Part shown: in pieces, positions 52,757-61,567 of the stretch | Layout of the letters: the number at the start of each line of letters is the position of its first letter | How positions within the stretch are numbered: position 1 is the first letter of the stretch | Assembly (NCBI RefSeq): GCF_004000885.1 | Contig: NZ_BIMC01000001.1 | Location: 124,001 to 188,000, forward strand | Direction of reading: 5' to 3' | Length of the DNA stretch: 64,000 nucleotides | From: Paenibacillus glucanolyticus NBRC 15330 | Lineage (GTDB): Bacteria; Bacillota; Bacilli; Paenibacillales; Paenibacillaceae | Notes under the pieces: generated by a model | Database searches by the model: none | Seen by the model: the letters and a program-made list of their open reading frames with translations, nothing else | Told to the model about the DNA's origin: nothing | Made by a program: the position numbers and the translations under genes

Positions 52757-53155
52757 GTGAGGAGATATTGGAGCCGGAGGCAGCAAGGGGAGTGTAAGGA
52801 GATCACGGGGCGAAGAAAGAAGAAACAGGGGCGACCTTCACATTCGATATGGTGTAAACTCCGGATGCTTCATCGTAAGCTCATACGGAATTTGGCACAG
52901 ATCCGGTTGCAGCTTAGCCGGTTAACTGCCCGGGTTCAAGCATTACAGGAGCAGGTGAACGAACGGCAAGGAGGTCCAAGCAGCAGTGTCACCGCTTTGT
53001 TAACTGGAAAATTGAATACTCGGCTGACGGTTGAAACGACGGCGGGCTCCGTATTCGGAACGCTGATCGCGATCGGTGAGGATTTCGTTCAGATCGCAGA
53101 GCCGAATGGCAGTATTGCCATCATACCGATGCGCAGCTTCTTATCTATTTCTTGA
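52757..53155 (+). CDS. Putative spore coat protein with Sm-like (DUF2642-like) domain
   Basis: A 132-residue protein. The first ~45 residues are strongly basic (RRYWSRRQQGE, RRKKKQGR), followed by a predicted amphipathic helix (LRMLHRKLIRNLAQIRLQLS, LQEQVNERQ). The last ~55 residues form a small beta-rich domain, KLNTRLTVETTAGSVFGTLI and FVQIAEPNGSIAIIPMRSFL, like the DUF2642/Sm-type domains of Bacillus spore coat proteins. GTG 52757 follows AGGGGGG; ATG 52730 overlaps the putative promoter. A coat role is inferred from the domain, the sigma-K-like -10 and the glycosyltransferase context. Confidence 0.5.
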   Translation: MRRYWSRRQQGECKEITGRRKKKQGRPSHSIWCKLRMLHRKLIRNLAQIRLQLSRLTARVQALQEQVNERQGGPSSSVTALLTGKLNTRLTVETTAGSVFGTLIAIGEDFVQIAEPNGSIAIIPMRSFLSIS

Positions 53156-53179
53156 TCACAGTCCGAGGAGGGGAACACA

Positions 53180-53383
53180 ATGGATTTTTCGGAAATTCTG
53201 GCGACTTTCATAGGCAGGACGGTAGAGATCATCCAAACCAATCAATTTCTGCAGGGACAGTTACGATCCGCAACGGATGGATTCATTACAGTGGAGGTTG
53301 TAAGCTCAAATTATATCCCTACATCACAAGTGGTCACAGTACTTAATGAGAGCATTTCATTTGTTCGCATTTTGCCTCTCTGA
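53180..53383 (+). CDS. Small Sm-like (DUF2642-like) putative coat protein
   Basis: A 67-residue protein, MDFSEILATFIGRTVEIIQT, NQFLQGQLRSATDGFITVEV and NYIPTSQVVTVLNESISFVR. It consists of just the beta-domain seen in the preceding gene (G-x-x-V-E-I...G-x-L...G-F-I-x-V). ATG 53180 follows GAGGAGGGG, 24 nt after the upstream stop, so the pair is one transcript. Homologous tandem domains suggest related structural roles, perhaps on the spore. Confidence 0.55.
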   Translation: MDFSEILATFIGRTVEIIQTNQFLQGQLRSATDGFITVEVVSSNYIPTSQVVTVLNESISFVRILPL

Positions 53384-53392
53384 GTGATCGGC

Positions 53393-54715
53393 TTATTCCA
53401 ATTCATTGAACACATCTTTTGTAGAGTTTCTCCATGCTGAATAGTGCAGAGGATGGCGATGAGTGGTGCTGGAGCTTCGGAGTCTGCGGTGGTATATCGA
53501 CTCTGGCACATGGTACAGTTTGTGATGAAGGGATAGTCTGGACAGCAGATCGATATCTTCATAGAGTCTTCCTTCAAATAGCATGTCTTCGTTCCAGCCT
53601 TTCACCTGTTTAAGCGAAGAAACATTAAACATGCGCGGAGCTATAGCATATGCATCGTTTCGCAGACTATCGCAAGACAGGGAAGAGGGGGCCGTGTGTA
53701 CTCTTTGATACACCAGCTGTTTGTTTGCACGCTCAAGCCATTCTACATGATTGCCGTAAATAACGTCAGCATACTGCACCCTATGGGCTTCCCGCAGAAG
53801 GACTTCAAGCGCATTTGGTGCCAGCCAATCATCGGCATCCAGCTCTAGCAGCCAGCGGGCATGGGATAGATGCAATATTCGGTTTAATGCATGCGCTTTA
53901 CCCCGATTCTTTTGCTGTCTTACTATTGTAATGCGGGAATCTTCGGGCAGATGCCGCAGGCAGGCTTCTGTCTCTTCAGACGTTGAACCATCATCGAGGA
54001 TTACAAGCTCCCAATCCTTACAGCTCTGTACCAACACGGATCGGACAGCCCAAGTCAGATACTCGCTGTCATTATAAGTACACAGAGCAATTGTGACAAG
54101 CGGGGGGCTAACCGCTTCCGTCCGCTGTGAATGGGTATGGGCAGCTGCAAGAAGAAGCGGCGACACCGCCAACCATTCTTCTGCTTCCTTCATCCAGGCA
54201 GGGGCCCTGCGATGATGACACAATATGGCTTGGCAATCCATTTCAGACCATTCATATTGGCCGGATAATTGGAGCTGTTTATCAATTAACACATATTTCT
54301 GAAACGGAAGCTGATCCTTTGTTGCAAAACCCTTTTGATGGCCGTTCATTACAGCCTGCGTGCGCCATATCAGGGGTCCCCTGGGAATACGGAGAGGTGA
54401 AGCGGTCCTGGAAGCTGAAACATGTGGCTGACCTATCATATGGACGGGATTCAGAATAAAACCTGCTAGTTGGTCAGAGGCGGTTCGCAGCCATCGTTCC
54501 AGCTCGATTTTTGCATGAGGCTGTACATCATCACCGGCGTAGAGTGTCATAAACCAGGGAAGCGTCTCTACTGACAAGGCTTCATTCATGACCCAGGCAG
54601 CGCGTTCTTCGCTTGGAATCACAATCGGACGAGCGTCCGGAAAAACGCGTTGAACCGAGGATACGGTGCTCTCGCTTAATTGAGAATGTGTTCCCGGTAG
54701 AATAAATACCAACAT
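53393..54715 (-). CDS. Glycosyltransferase family 2 protein with N-terminal extension
   Basis: A 440-residue protein. The GT2 domain begins at ~205 (PLVTIALCTYNDSEYLTWAV, WELVILDDGSTSEETEACL, RWLLELDADDWLAPNALEVL, GRLYEDIDLLSRLSLHHKLY). Residues 1-200 are an unassigned domain that has weak GT-A-like features (FPDARPIVIPSEERAAWV, TLYAGDDVQPHAKIELERWL) and may be a degenerate second glycosyltransferase domain. It is convergent with the two small putative coat genes, 10 nt apart. Confidence 0.82.
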   Translation of the reverse strand: MLVFILPGTHSQLSESTVSSVQRVFPDARPIVIPSEERAAWVMNEALSVETLPWFMTLYAGDDVQPHAKIELERWLRTASDQLAGFILNPVHMIGQPHVSASRTASPLRIPRGPLIWRTQAVMNGHQKGFATKDQLPFQKYVLIDKQLQLSGQYEWSEMDCQAILCHHRRAPAWMKEAEEWLAVSPLLLAAAHTHSQRTEAVSPPLVTIALCTYNDSEYLTWAVRSVLVQSCKDWELVILDDGSTSEETEACLRHLPEDSRITIVRQQKNRGKAHALNRILHLSHARWLLELDADDWLAPNALEVLLREAHRVQYADVIYGNHVEWLERANKQLVYQRVHTAPSSLSCDSLRNDAYAIAPRMFNVSSLKQVKGWNEDMLFEGRLYEDIDLLSRLSLHHKLYHVPESIYHRRLRSSSTTHRHPLHYSAWRNSTKDVFNELE

Positions 54716-54927
54716 CCGCTCACGTTCCTTTCCCTCGTCTTGTCCTTAAGGCTGCTTATGTACATAGTTGCAATGGATATGATGCCGGTTCCTTGTTATC
54801 GTATGCCCCTACATGAGGGGCGGATACAAATTGCATCTCACATTCTCTTGGGTTGCGACCACCTGGTAAATGGGGAATAATAGAGCTTAGTGTCCGGATT
54901 TATAGATGGAGGGGGTTTACGAATCTA

Positions 54928-56739
54928 ATGAAGTCAAATGAGCGTCAGATCATATTGCAAGCCCAGGAGTTTACACGTTCGGTTCTTGAACGGGATTCGA
55001 GCGGTCACGATTGGTGGCATATCCAGCGCGTCACCCGCATCGCCCGTATCCTGGCGAATCTTGAAGGTGCCAATGTATACATATGCGAGCTGTCGGCGCT
55101 GCTTCATGACGTGGCGGACGAGAAGTTAAATGAATCCAAGGAAGCGGGTTACGAGCGGGTTCAGAATTGGCTGATGCAAGCCGGTGTTGAGACCACTGAC
55201 CGGGAATTAGTGCTTGAAATCATAAACACGATGTCATTTTCAGGCGGAACGGGAAATACAATGCGGACCCTGGAAGGCCGAATCGTGCAGGACGCCGATC
55301 GTCTGGATGCGCTTGGCGTCATCGGCATTGCCCGTACTTTTGCTTATTCCGGCTGGAAGGGGCAGAAGATGTATGATCCTTTCATTCCTCTTCGAGAGAA
55401 GATGACGCGCGAGGAATACCGGTCGGGTGAAAGCACGGCCATCAACCATTTCTACGAGAAGCTACTGAAGCTGAAGGATCGAATGAACACGGAATCAGCG
55501 AGACTTCTTGCAGATAACAAGCATCAGAGTCTCGAACTTTTCCTGCAAGCATTCGACAAGGAATGGGCGATCGGGAATAACGCATACCTGTCTGAATCTC
55601 CAATTCACCGAGGCAATGTAACCAGAGTCCATATTGCGTTTGATGACTCTACCGCCGGCTCGTTAAAATTAATGCTGCAATCGAACCTCGGGGAGATTGT
55701 AGTTACACTGGGAGATAACCTCATGGTCGGACCGCTTCCGAACGACCGTGATTTCTCCCATTCGTTCTCCGGCAGAAATGAATGGATTCAGGAGCGATAC
55801 AGCACTGCATATGCAGACGACAGGAAGCAGAGCATGCTGCAAGCGGCGTTTAGTTGGCACATATGGCCGCAGCAGTTGATGGAGGTGCCTTGTCTTATAT
55901 GGGCGGGAGATTCCGCTTCTGAACAATTAGGTCTGCGCAGGCTGTTGTCCTTGATGCCAAACCATCCCGATGCCATGGTGATCAATGCAACAAGCATTCT
56001 TCATGAACAAGATCCAAATACCTGGTATAAGGGAACATATGAGATGACTCCGAAGAAACTCCAAACCGTACTGAACGTATCCGAGCTTGTGAGGCTATCG
56101 CCAGAAGAGCAGGCTGGTTACCGCGAGGAGTGGAGTCGGCTGTTGAACGAAGACGGGACACTTCGGGTGCTGAAAGGCAAGGAGCTGCACACGGTATCGG
56201 AGTCTGATTATGATGCTGATATATTAGAAGCTGCATATCGGGTTGAAGCCAGACACGGGTTCTTCAAGAAATCAGCCCGTATCATTGGCGATGTGATCGG
56301 CAATGGCGAACTGACCGTTCCGGACTCATTCGTTGAGTACAGGGTTCGCCACCTGATTCGGGAAGGAGCTTTAGTTCATACCGGTGATCTGAGTACAATG
56401 CGTAACTACAGCGTGTCTCTTGTGGATACTTCGATACCTGAGGAGCAATGGAGCCATGAACAGCGATTGGCCAAGGTCGTGAAGGTGAGGTCGCTGCTCC
56501 ATGAGATGATGGAGATCAATCTTTCGGAAAAAGACGTGATGGAGCAATTGAGCCAGTTGGATGCTGCCGCTCTCGGCTTACCTCCTTCTGCTCAGCCGGA
56601 AGTGGATGAAGGTGGTATCCAAGCTCTATTAGATGAACTGTTGATTACCTACCAACAACATAAAGAACAACGGATATCCATCATGGAATCGCTGGGCAAG
56701 ATGTTAAACCACATGCATCAGGATACTCATAAAGAGTAG
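54928..56739 (+). CDS. HD-domain phosphohydrolase fused to DUF1835/DUF3658-like region
   Basis: A 603-residue fusion. Residues ~1-215 are an HD-domain protein of the YedJ/YpgQ pyrophosphohydrolase type: HDWWHIQRVTRIARI, SALLHDVADEKLNE (HD pair), and RIVQDADRLDALGVIGIART (distal Asp). From ~230, VTRVHIAFDDSTAGSLKLML and VTLGDNLMVGPLPND match DUF1835, and ~415-530 (RLLNEDGTLRVLKGKELH, AEARHG-like VEARHGFFKKSARIIGDVIG, YRVRHLIREGALVHTGDL) resemble DUF3658. These regions are normally separate proteins. No stop or frameshift separates them. ATG 54928 has GGAGGGGG 12 nt upstream. Activity on nucleotides is plausible but unproven. Confidence 0.72.
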   Translation: MKSNERQIILQAQEFTRSVLERDSSGHDWWHIQRVTRIARILANLEGANVYICELSALLHDVADEKLNESKEAGYERVQNWLMQAGVETTDRELVLEIINTMSFSGGTGNTMRTLEGRIVQDADRLDALGVIGIARTFAYSGWKGQKMYDPFIPLREKMTREEYRSGESTAINHFYEKLLKLKDRMNTESARLLADNKHQSLELFLQAFDKEWAIGNNAYLSESPIHRGNVTRVHIAFDDSTAGSLKLMLQSNLGEIVVTLGDNLMVGPLPNDRDFSHSFSGRNEWIQERYSTAYADDRKQSMLQAAFSWHIWPQQLMEVPCLIWAGDSASEQLGLRRLLSLMPNHPDAMVINATSILHEQDPNTWYKGTYEMTPKKLQTVLNVSELVRLSPEEQAGYREEWSRLLNEDGTLRVLKGKELHTVSESDYDADILEAAYRVEARHGFFKKSARIIGDVIGNGELTVPDSFVEYRVRHLIREGALVHTGDLSTMRNYSVSLVDTSIPEEQWSHEQRLAKVVKVRSLLHEMMEINLSEKDVMEQLSQLDAAALGLPPSAQPEVDEGGIQALLDELLITYQQHKEQRISIMESLGKMLNHMHQDTHKE

Positions 56740-56806
56740 GCCAGTCCGTACAACCTGGGTGCGGTGTCAATAGAATAGACAGAGAATGACGGAAAGTGGT
56801 GGCGAT

Positions 56807-57877
56807 ATGTTATTTACGAATCAGCAGCTACGAACCATTAGAGAGCATGCGCTAAGTATGGACAAGGAAAGACAAGTAACTCAGGAAGTATTAGATATCC
56901 TATATGATCATCGTCTGTTTCACTTGTTTGTGCCTGATGAGCTTGAAGGTCGAATGACTCCGCTTCCCGAGGCAACACGTATTTTTCAGGAGAGCGCCAG
57001 AATCGATGGGAATTTGGGGTGGCTGGTTACGATTGGGGCAGGCGGTGGGTTCTTTGCAGCCATGATGAATCCGGAAGTCAGCCGCGGCGTATTCGCATAC
57101 CGGGAAGCTGTGATTGCCGGCAGTGGGATGCCGTCCGGGACTGCAACAAGGGTAGAAGGCGGGTATGTTGTGAACGGCAGCTGGAAATATTGCAGCGGTT
57201 CTACTTATGCGACCACCTTTACAGCCAATGCTGTCATTGAGCCAGCGCCCAACCGTAATGATGCCGTATCCTCTTCAACACCTGGCGAATCCGAGATTCG
57301 TTCCTTCATCCTGAATCCGGAGCAGATTGACATTCTGGCAGATTGGAACGCCTTCGGTCTGCGAGCAACTGGAAGCCATACGATATCGGCGGTGGATGCA
57401 TTCGTACCGGATGACATGACATTCTTGCTCACGGAGACCAAGGGATATGAGCAAGAAACCATCTATCGCTATCCCTTCCTTCCTTTTGCACAAGTTTCTT
57501 TTGCAGGTGTTGCGGCCGGGATCGCAGAGCATTTTCTGGAGGCGGCAGAGGCACTTGCGGTCCAGCGGGGAAGCTCATCTTACGTCATCGGCAAGCTGGA
57601 GGAATGTAAGGCAGCGCTGGAGCAATCCATGTCAGTCTTTTATGTGACGGTAGAGAAATCATGGGAGGAACTGCTTCGCGTCGGCGGATTGTCAGCTGAG
57701 ACAGAGGCCGAGGTAACGGCGAAGAGCATAGCAGCGGCAAATACGGCTTTATCCTGTGGTCAGCAGTTGTTTCCACTGCTGGGACTGTCCGCAGCTATGG
57801 AGGATGCGGAAGTGAACCGCTGCTGGAGGGACCTTCAAACCGCATGCTCGCATGCGCTGCTAAGAAACTTCTCATGA
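56807..57877 (+). CDS. Acyl-CoA dehydrogenase-like flavoprotein
   Basis: A 356-residue protein of the acyl-CoA dehydrogenase superfamily, nearest to the HpaB/DszC-like flavin-dependent hydroxylase branch. ILYDHRLFHLFVPDELEG, EATRIFQESARIDGNLGWLV, GTATRVEGGYVVNGSWKYCS and WNAFGLRATGSHTISAVDAF are family features, and a helical C-terminal bundle follows. The active-site Glu of true dehydrogenases is not evident. Substrate unknown. ATG 56807 has GGTGG upstream; ATG 56786 has no site. Confidence 0.8.
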   Translation: MLFTNQQLRTIREHALSMDKERQVTQEVLDILYDHRLFHLFVPDELEGRMTPLPEATRIFQESARIDGNLGWLVTIGAGGGFFAAMMNPEVSRGVFAYREAVIAGSGMPSGTATRVEGGYVVNGSWKYCSGSTYATTFTANAVIEPAPNRNDAVSSSTPGESEIRSFILNPEQIDILADWNAFGLRATGSHTISAVDAFVPDDMTFLLTETKGYEQETIYRYPFLPFAQVSFAGVAAGIAEHFLEAAEALAVQRGSSSYVIGKLEECKAALEQSMSVFYVTVEKSWEELLRVGGLSAETEAEVTAKSIAAANTALSCGQQLFPLLGLSAAMEDAEVNRCWRDLQTACSHALLRNFS

Positions 57878-57879
57878 AC

Positions 57880-57920
57880 AAAAAACCATGAACTGCGTGG
57901 TAAGCCGTTCATGGTTTTTT
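57880..57920. terminator. Bidirectional terminator
   Basis: AAAAAACCATGAAC and GTTCATGGTTTTTT form a perfect stem, T-tailed on both strands, between the acyl-CoA-dehydrogenase-like gene and ureC. Confidence 0.92.
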
Positions 57921-57957
57921 AGTATTACTATCCCGAAGCTTCTTATATATCTTGGGG

Positions 57958-59670
57958 TTAAACGAGGAAATAACGCTGTGACAGGGGGAGATTGGCAGAT
58001 GGTGCGCTTGTCAGCTTCTCGCCGTTCACGGTAACTGCGTAAGTCACAGGATCCACCATAATTTCCGGCGTCTCACCATTGTGGATAAGATCCGCTTTTC
58101 TCACGGTCCGGCAGTTCTGAACAGGCAGGAGCTGCTTTCGCAATCCTAATGGATCAAGCGTCCCCATTTCTAGGGAGGATTGCGAGACAAAGGTCGCGCT
58201 AAGTGCAGCCTGCGCTCCACCGTAACTGCCAAACATCGGCCGATACATATAAGGCTGCGGTGTGGCGATCGAAGCGTTCGGATCTCCCACGACCGCATGG
58301 ACAATCATGCCGCTTTTCAGCACCATCTCCGGTTTGGCGCCGAAAAAGGCGGGCTTCCAGAGCACGAGGTCGGCCATTTTCCCCACTTCAATGGAGCCGA
58401 CATAATTCGAGATGCCATGGGTGATGGCAGGGTTAATGGTGTATTTGGCAATGTAGCGCTTAATCCGGAAATTGTCAGCAATTGTATCCGGACCTAACGG
58501 ACCGCGCTGTTGTTTCATTTTGTCCGCCGTTTGCCATGTGCGGATGGCGACTTCACCAACACGGCCCATGGCTTGAGAGTCGGAGCTGGTCATGCTGATG
58601 GCTCCAATGTCATGTAGGATGTCTTCCGCGCCAATCGTCTCTGCCCGGATTCGGGAAGCGGCAAAGGCAACATCCTCCGGGATGCGCGGATCCAAATGAT
58701 GACATATCATCAGCATATCCAGATGTTCATCCAGCGTATTGACGGTATATGGCATCGTTGGGCTGGTAGAGGAGGGGAGAACGTTCGGCATGGAAGCCAC
58801 CCGAAGCAGGTCAGGTGCATGGCCGCCTCCGGCGCCTTCGGTATGATAGGTATGAATTGCCCGACCGTTAAAGGAGCGCAGGCTGTCTTCAACATAACCG
58901 GCTTCGTTCAGTGTATCGGTATGAATATTAACCTGTACATCCAGCTCTTCAGCGACATTCAGGCATTTATCGATGACATATGGCGTGCTGCCCCAGTCTT
59001 CATGAATCTTAAGTCCGGCAGCGCCTGCATGCACCTGTTCCGCCAGCGCTTCAGGGCGGCTGCTGTTCCCGCGCCCCAGAAATACCATATTAATCGGCAA
59101 TGCATCGGTTGCCTGCAGCATGCGCTGCAAATTCCATACCCCTGAAGTACAGTTCGTAGCCAGCGTACCCGTGGCGGGTCCGGTGCCTCCGCCAACAAAT
59201 GTGGTCACACCACTTTGAAGTGCAATTTCCACTTGCTGCGGACTGATGAAGTGTACATGCGAATCCACACCGCCAGCCGTTACAATCAAATTTTCGCCTG
59301 AGATGACTTCGGTACCAACTCCGATAATCATGCCGTCGGTAACGCCATCCATCATCAGGGGGTTCCCCGCTTTACCAATGCCGCTAATGAATCCGTCCTT
59401 AATCCCGATATCGGCTTTGACGATGCCCCAGGTGTCGATGATGATGGCATTCGTAATGACCAGATCCAGTACGCCTTCCGCACGGGTCGCCAGTGGATGC
59501 TGACCCATTCCGTCACGAATGACTTTACCGCCTCCAAAAACACATTCATCCCCGTAAACGGTAAAGTCCTTTTCAATCTCAAGCCAGAGGGAGGTATCGG
59601 CGAGTCTTACGCGATCTCCTGTCGTAGGCCCATACATACTGGCGTAGGTAGCGCGATCAATCTTTGTCAT
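57958..59670 (-). CDS. ureC: Urease subunit alpha
   Basis: The 570-residue catalytic subunit of nickel urease, which hydrolyses urea to ammonia and carbamate. Nickel and catalytic residues are visible: [12 protein letters not shown] (His pair), [12 protein letters not shown] (carbamylated Lys), [32 protein letters not shown]-like [13 protein letters not shown] (catalytic His region) and [13 protein letters not shown] (Asp ligand). All appear intact and length is standard. It overlaps the gamma-beta gene by 4 nt. Accessory genes (ureD, E, F, G) do not follow; the next gene is convergent. Confidence 0.96.
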   Translation of the reverse strand: MTKIDRATYASMYGPTTGDRVRLADTSLWLEIEKDFTVYGDECVFGGGKVIRDGMGQHPLATRAEGVLDLVITNAIIIDTWGIVKADIGIKDGFISGIGKAGNPLMMDGVTDGMIIGVGTEVISGENLIVTAGGVDSHVHFISPQQVEIALQSGVTTFVGGGTGPATGTLATNCTSGVWNLQRMLQATDALPINMVFLGRGNSSRPEALAEQVHAGAAGLKIHEDWGSTPYVIDKCLNVAEELDVQVNIHTDTLNEAGYVEDSLRSFNGRAIHTYHTEGAGGGHAPDLLRVASMPNVLPSSTSPTMPYTVNTLDEHLDMLMICHHLDPRIPEDVAFAASRIRAETIGAEDILHDIGAISMTSSDSQAMGRVGEVAIRTWQTADKMKQQRGPLGPDTIADNFRIKRYIAKYTINPAITHGISNYVGSIEVGKMADLVLWKPAFFGAKPEMVLKSGMIVHAVVGDPNASIATPQPYMYRPMFGSYGGAQAALSATFVSQSSLEMGTLDPLGLRKQLLPVQNCRTVRKADLIHNGETPEIMVDPVTYAVTVNGEKLTSAPSANLPLSQRYFLV

Positions 59671-60311
59671 AAGCTCACCATCCCATTCGTTTTTCCGTTT
59701 ATCAAACCAGCAAAGCCATGAATTTCTTGACTGCCTCCAATCTGCACAAGGACAACCTCTGAAGTTTCCCCGGGTTCAAACCTTGTGGATAAACCAGAAG
59801 CAATATCGAGCCTGTATCCTTGCGTGCCGTTCCGATCGAATTGCAGGGCCGGGTTGCATTCGTAAAAATGGAAGTGTGAGCCTACCTGGATCGGGCGATC
59901 ACCGGTATTCGTTACTTCACGCTTAATGCGGGGCCGATCAGGAACCAGCTCGATGGGCTCATCACGAAGATCGTATTCCCCGGCAATCATACCCGTTGAA
60001 GCGAGAGTGCCTTGGATCGGATCATGAACACTGACCAACTTGGTGCCATCCACGAAAGTAGCTTCCACCTGGACTTCTGTAAGCAAATGGGCAACTCCAT
60101 CCATGACTTGATCCGCAGACAGGACATGGCGCGCCTCTTCCATTAGCTCCGCTACAGACTTGCCGTCACGAGCACCTTCAACAACGTAACCTGAAATAAG
60201 TGCGGCCGCTTCAGGATAGTTTAATTTCAACCCGCGGGCCAAACGTTTCTGCGCTAATTCAGACGCTAGAAAAAGCAATAATTTGTCTCTCTCTTGGTAA
60301 GTAAGATGCAT
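59667..60311 (-). CDS. ureAB: Urease gamma-beta fusion subunit
   Basis: A 214-residue fusion. Residues 1-100 are urease gamma ([60 protein letters not shown]). Residues ~105-214 are urease beta ([60 protein letters not shown]). Separate gamma and beta subunits are usual in Bacilli; a fused form is best known from Helicobacter. ATG 60311 follows AAGGGAG. A sigma-A promoter and GlnR/TnrA-like box lie upstream. Confidence 0.92.
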   Translation of the reverse strand: MHLTYQERDKLLLFLASELAQKRLARGLKLNYPEAAALISGYVVEGARDGKSVAELMEEARHVLSADQVMDGVAHLLTEVQVEATFVDGTKLVSVHDPIQGTLASTGMIAGEYDLRDEPIELVPDRPRIKREVTNTGDRPIQVGSHFHFYECNPALQFDRNGTQGYRLDIASGLSTRFEPGETSEVVLVQIGGSQEIHGFAGLINGKTNGMVSL

Positions 60312-60407
60312 CCAAGTCACTCCCTTTGTAATAATTTGAGTCAGAATACATAACACATAATTGTGAATTCAGACTGACACGCTGCGTAACGGTGTTTATT
60401 TTGGATA

Positions 60408-60436
60408 AATGTAGCACTTCATAGAAAGTTAGTCAA
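60408..60436 (-). promoter_or_regulatory. Sigma-A promoter of the urease operon
   Basis: On the minus strand TTGACT (60436-60431) and TACATT (60413-60408) are 17 nt apart. Transcription should start near 60401, about 90 nt before ureAB. Confidence 0.6.
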
Positions 60437-60442
60437 TATTTA

Positions 60443-60477
60443 TGTTAGATAAATTAACATATAATTAACAGAAAATG
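60443..60477. promoter_or_regulatory. GlnR/TnrA box and CodY-like site upstream of urease
   Basis: TGTTAGATAAATTAACA (60443-60459) fits the GlnR/TnrA consensus TGTNANAWWWTNTNACA with one mismatch. Its centre is about 50 bp upstream of the predicted start, the position from which TnrA activates. Next to it, AATTAACAGAAAATG (60463-60477) matches the CodY box with three mismatches. Nitrogen-limitation control of urease is strongly suggested. Confidence 0.68.
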
Positions 60478-60601
60478 TTCTAGTCCTCTTAAAATATATC
60501 TAACGAATATCCAACGAATACCATGTCGCGCATAGGAACATCTTTAGCGGGAACCTTAGGCTCAGACAGGGTTGACATTGAGGACAAGCAGGAGGGGTTA
60601 C

Positions 60602-61384
60602 ATGCTGAACAGCATTTTTTTGACAGGGATATTATTGCTCGGGATAAGTCCCGGTGATCATCAGAGCATGGAAGAATCCTCGATTAATGACTACCAGCAG
60701 GCCATTCTTGAATCCGGCGCCCAGCTCGTGGAAGAGGCCGTGAGGACTTGTGAGGTACATTTCGGGAAGAAGATCCTTTTGCCTCCGCAGCTGCCATCCG
60801 TATCTTTCACGCATCAATATGGTCGCTGCTATGACGCACAGGGAGGATTGGACGAGCATCTGGAGATTCGTTATCAACATCAACACAAGCCTGAGAATGA
60901 GTATAAAGTCGAGCTGTATCCAAGAAAGAACCGACAACAACTGAATTATCTGTCGTTTGATGAAACGGAGCTTGCGGATCATAATGTGGCCAAGTTCTAC
61001 AAGGGACCCATCAACTCAATCCAGCTATTGGCATTCGAAAAAGGTGACTGGCAGTATCTGTTGACGGCAGCCAATCAAGCCTCGTCGGCAATCGGTCAAC
61101 AGGAGTTGACAGAAATCGCGCAGTCTCTAATTCATGTCGTTGATAGCAAAGACCCGGCTTATGCGAAATGGGGGAATCTCGCAGTAAATCAAACGAAGGA
61201 GCATTATCATATGGACGTAATTGATTATCTCTATATGGGGAGAACCACGAAATCCAGCGAATTGGCGGAGGAGAAATTCAAGCTTTGGTTGAAGAAGGGA
61301 ACCCGTGAATTCGGCGTTTATGCGATCGTTGTGTTCAATCCGACCACGGATCAATTCATAACGATACGATACGAGGAATTCTAA
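60602..61384 (+). CDS. Secreted protein with DUF3889-like C-terminal domain
   Basis: A 260-residue protein. The N-terminus MLNSIFLTGILLLGISPGDH is a short hydrophobic, possibly secretory, segment. The middle (~20-180) is unassigned. The last ~70 residues (AKWGNLAVNQTKEHYHMDVI, YLYMGRTTKSSELAEEKFKL, FGVYAIVVFNPTTDQFITIR) match the DUF3889 domain found in small secreted Bacillus proteins of unknown function. ATG 60602 follows AGGAGGGG. Confidence 0.6.
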   Translation: MLNSIFLTGILLLGISPGDHQSMEESSINDYQQAILESGAQLVEEAVRTCEVHFGKKILLPPQLPSVSFTHQYGRCYDAQGGLDEHLEIRYQHQHKPENEYKVELYPRKNRQQLNYLSFDETELADHNVAKFYKGPINSIQLLAFEKGDWQYLLTAANQASSAIGQQELTEIAQSLIHVVDSKDPAYAKWGNLAVNQTKEHYHMDVIDYLYMGRTTKSSELAEEKFKLWLKKGTREFGVYAIVVFNPTTDQFITIRYEEF

Positions 61385-61567
61385 AAGGAATAACGGTTTG
61401 GAAGCAGGGATAACACCATTTTCAGGAAAAAAATTACACATGCTTTTCTGAAAGTCGTGTTTTCCTGCTGTTCAGACGTCTGCTTATGGTGTACCATATT
61501 TGGTGATACTTGCCTCCGTTATTTCTACATTTTGCGCCAGTATATAGCGATTTAGGAGTGATTCGCT

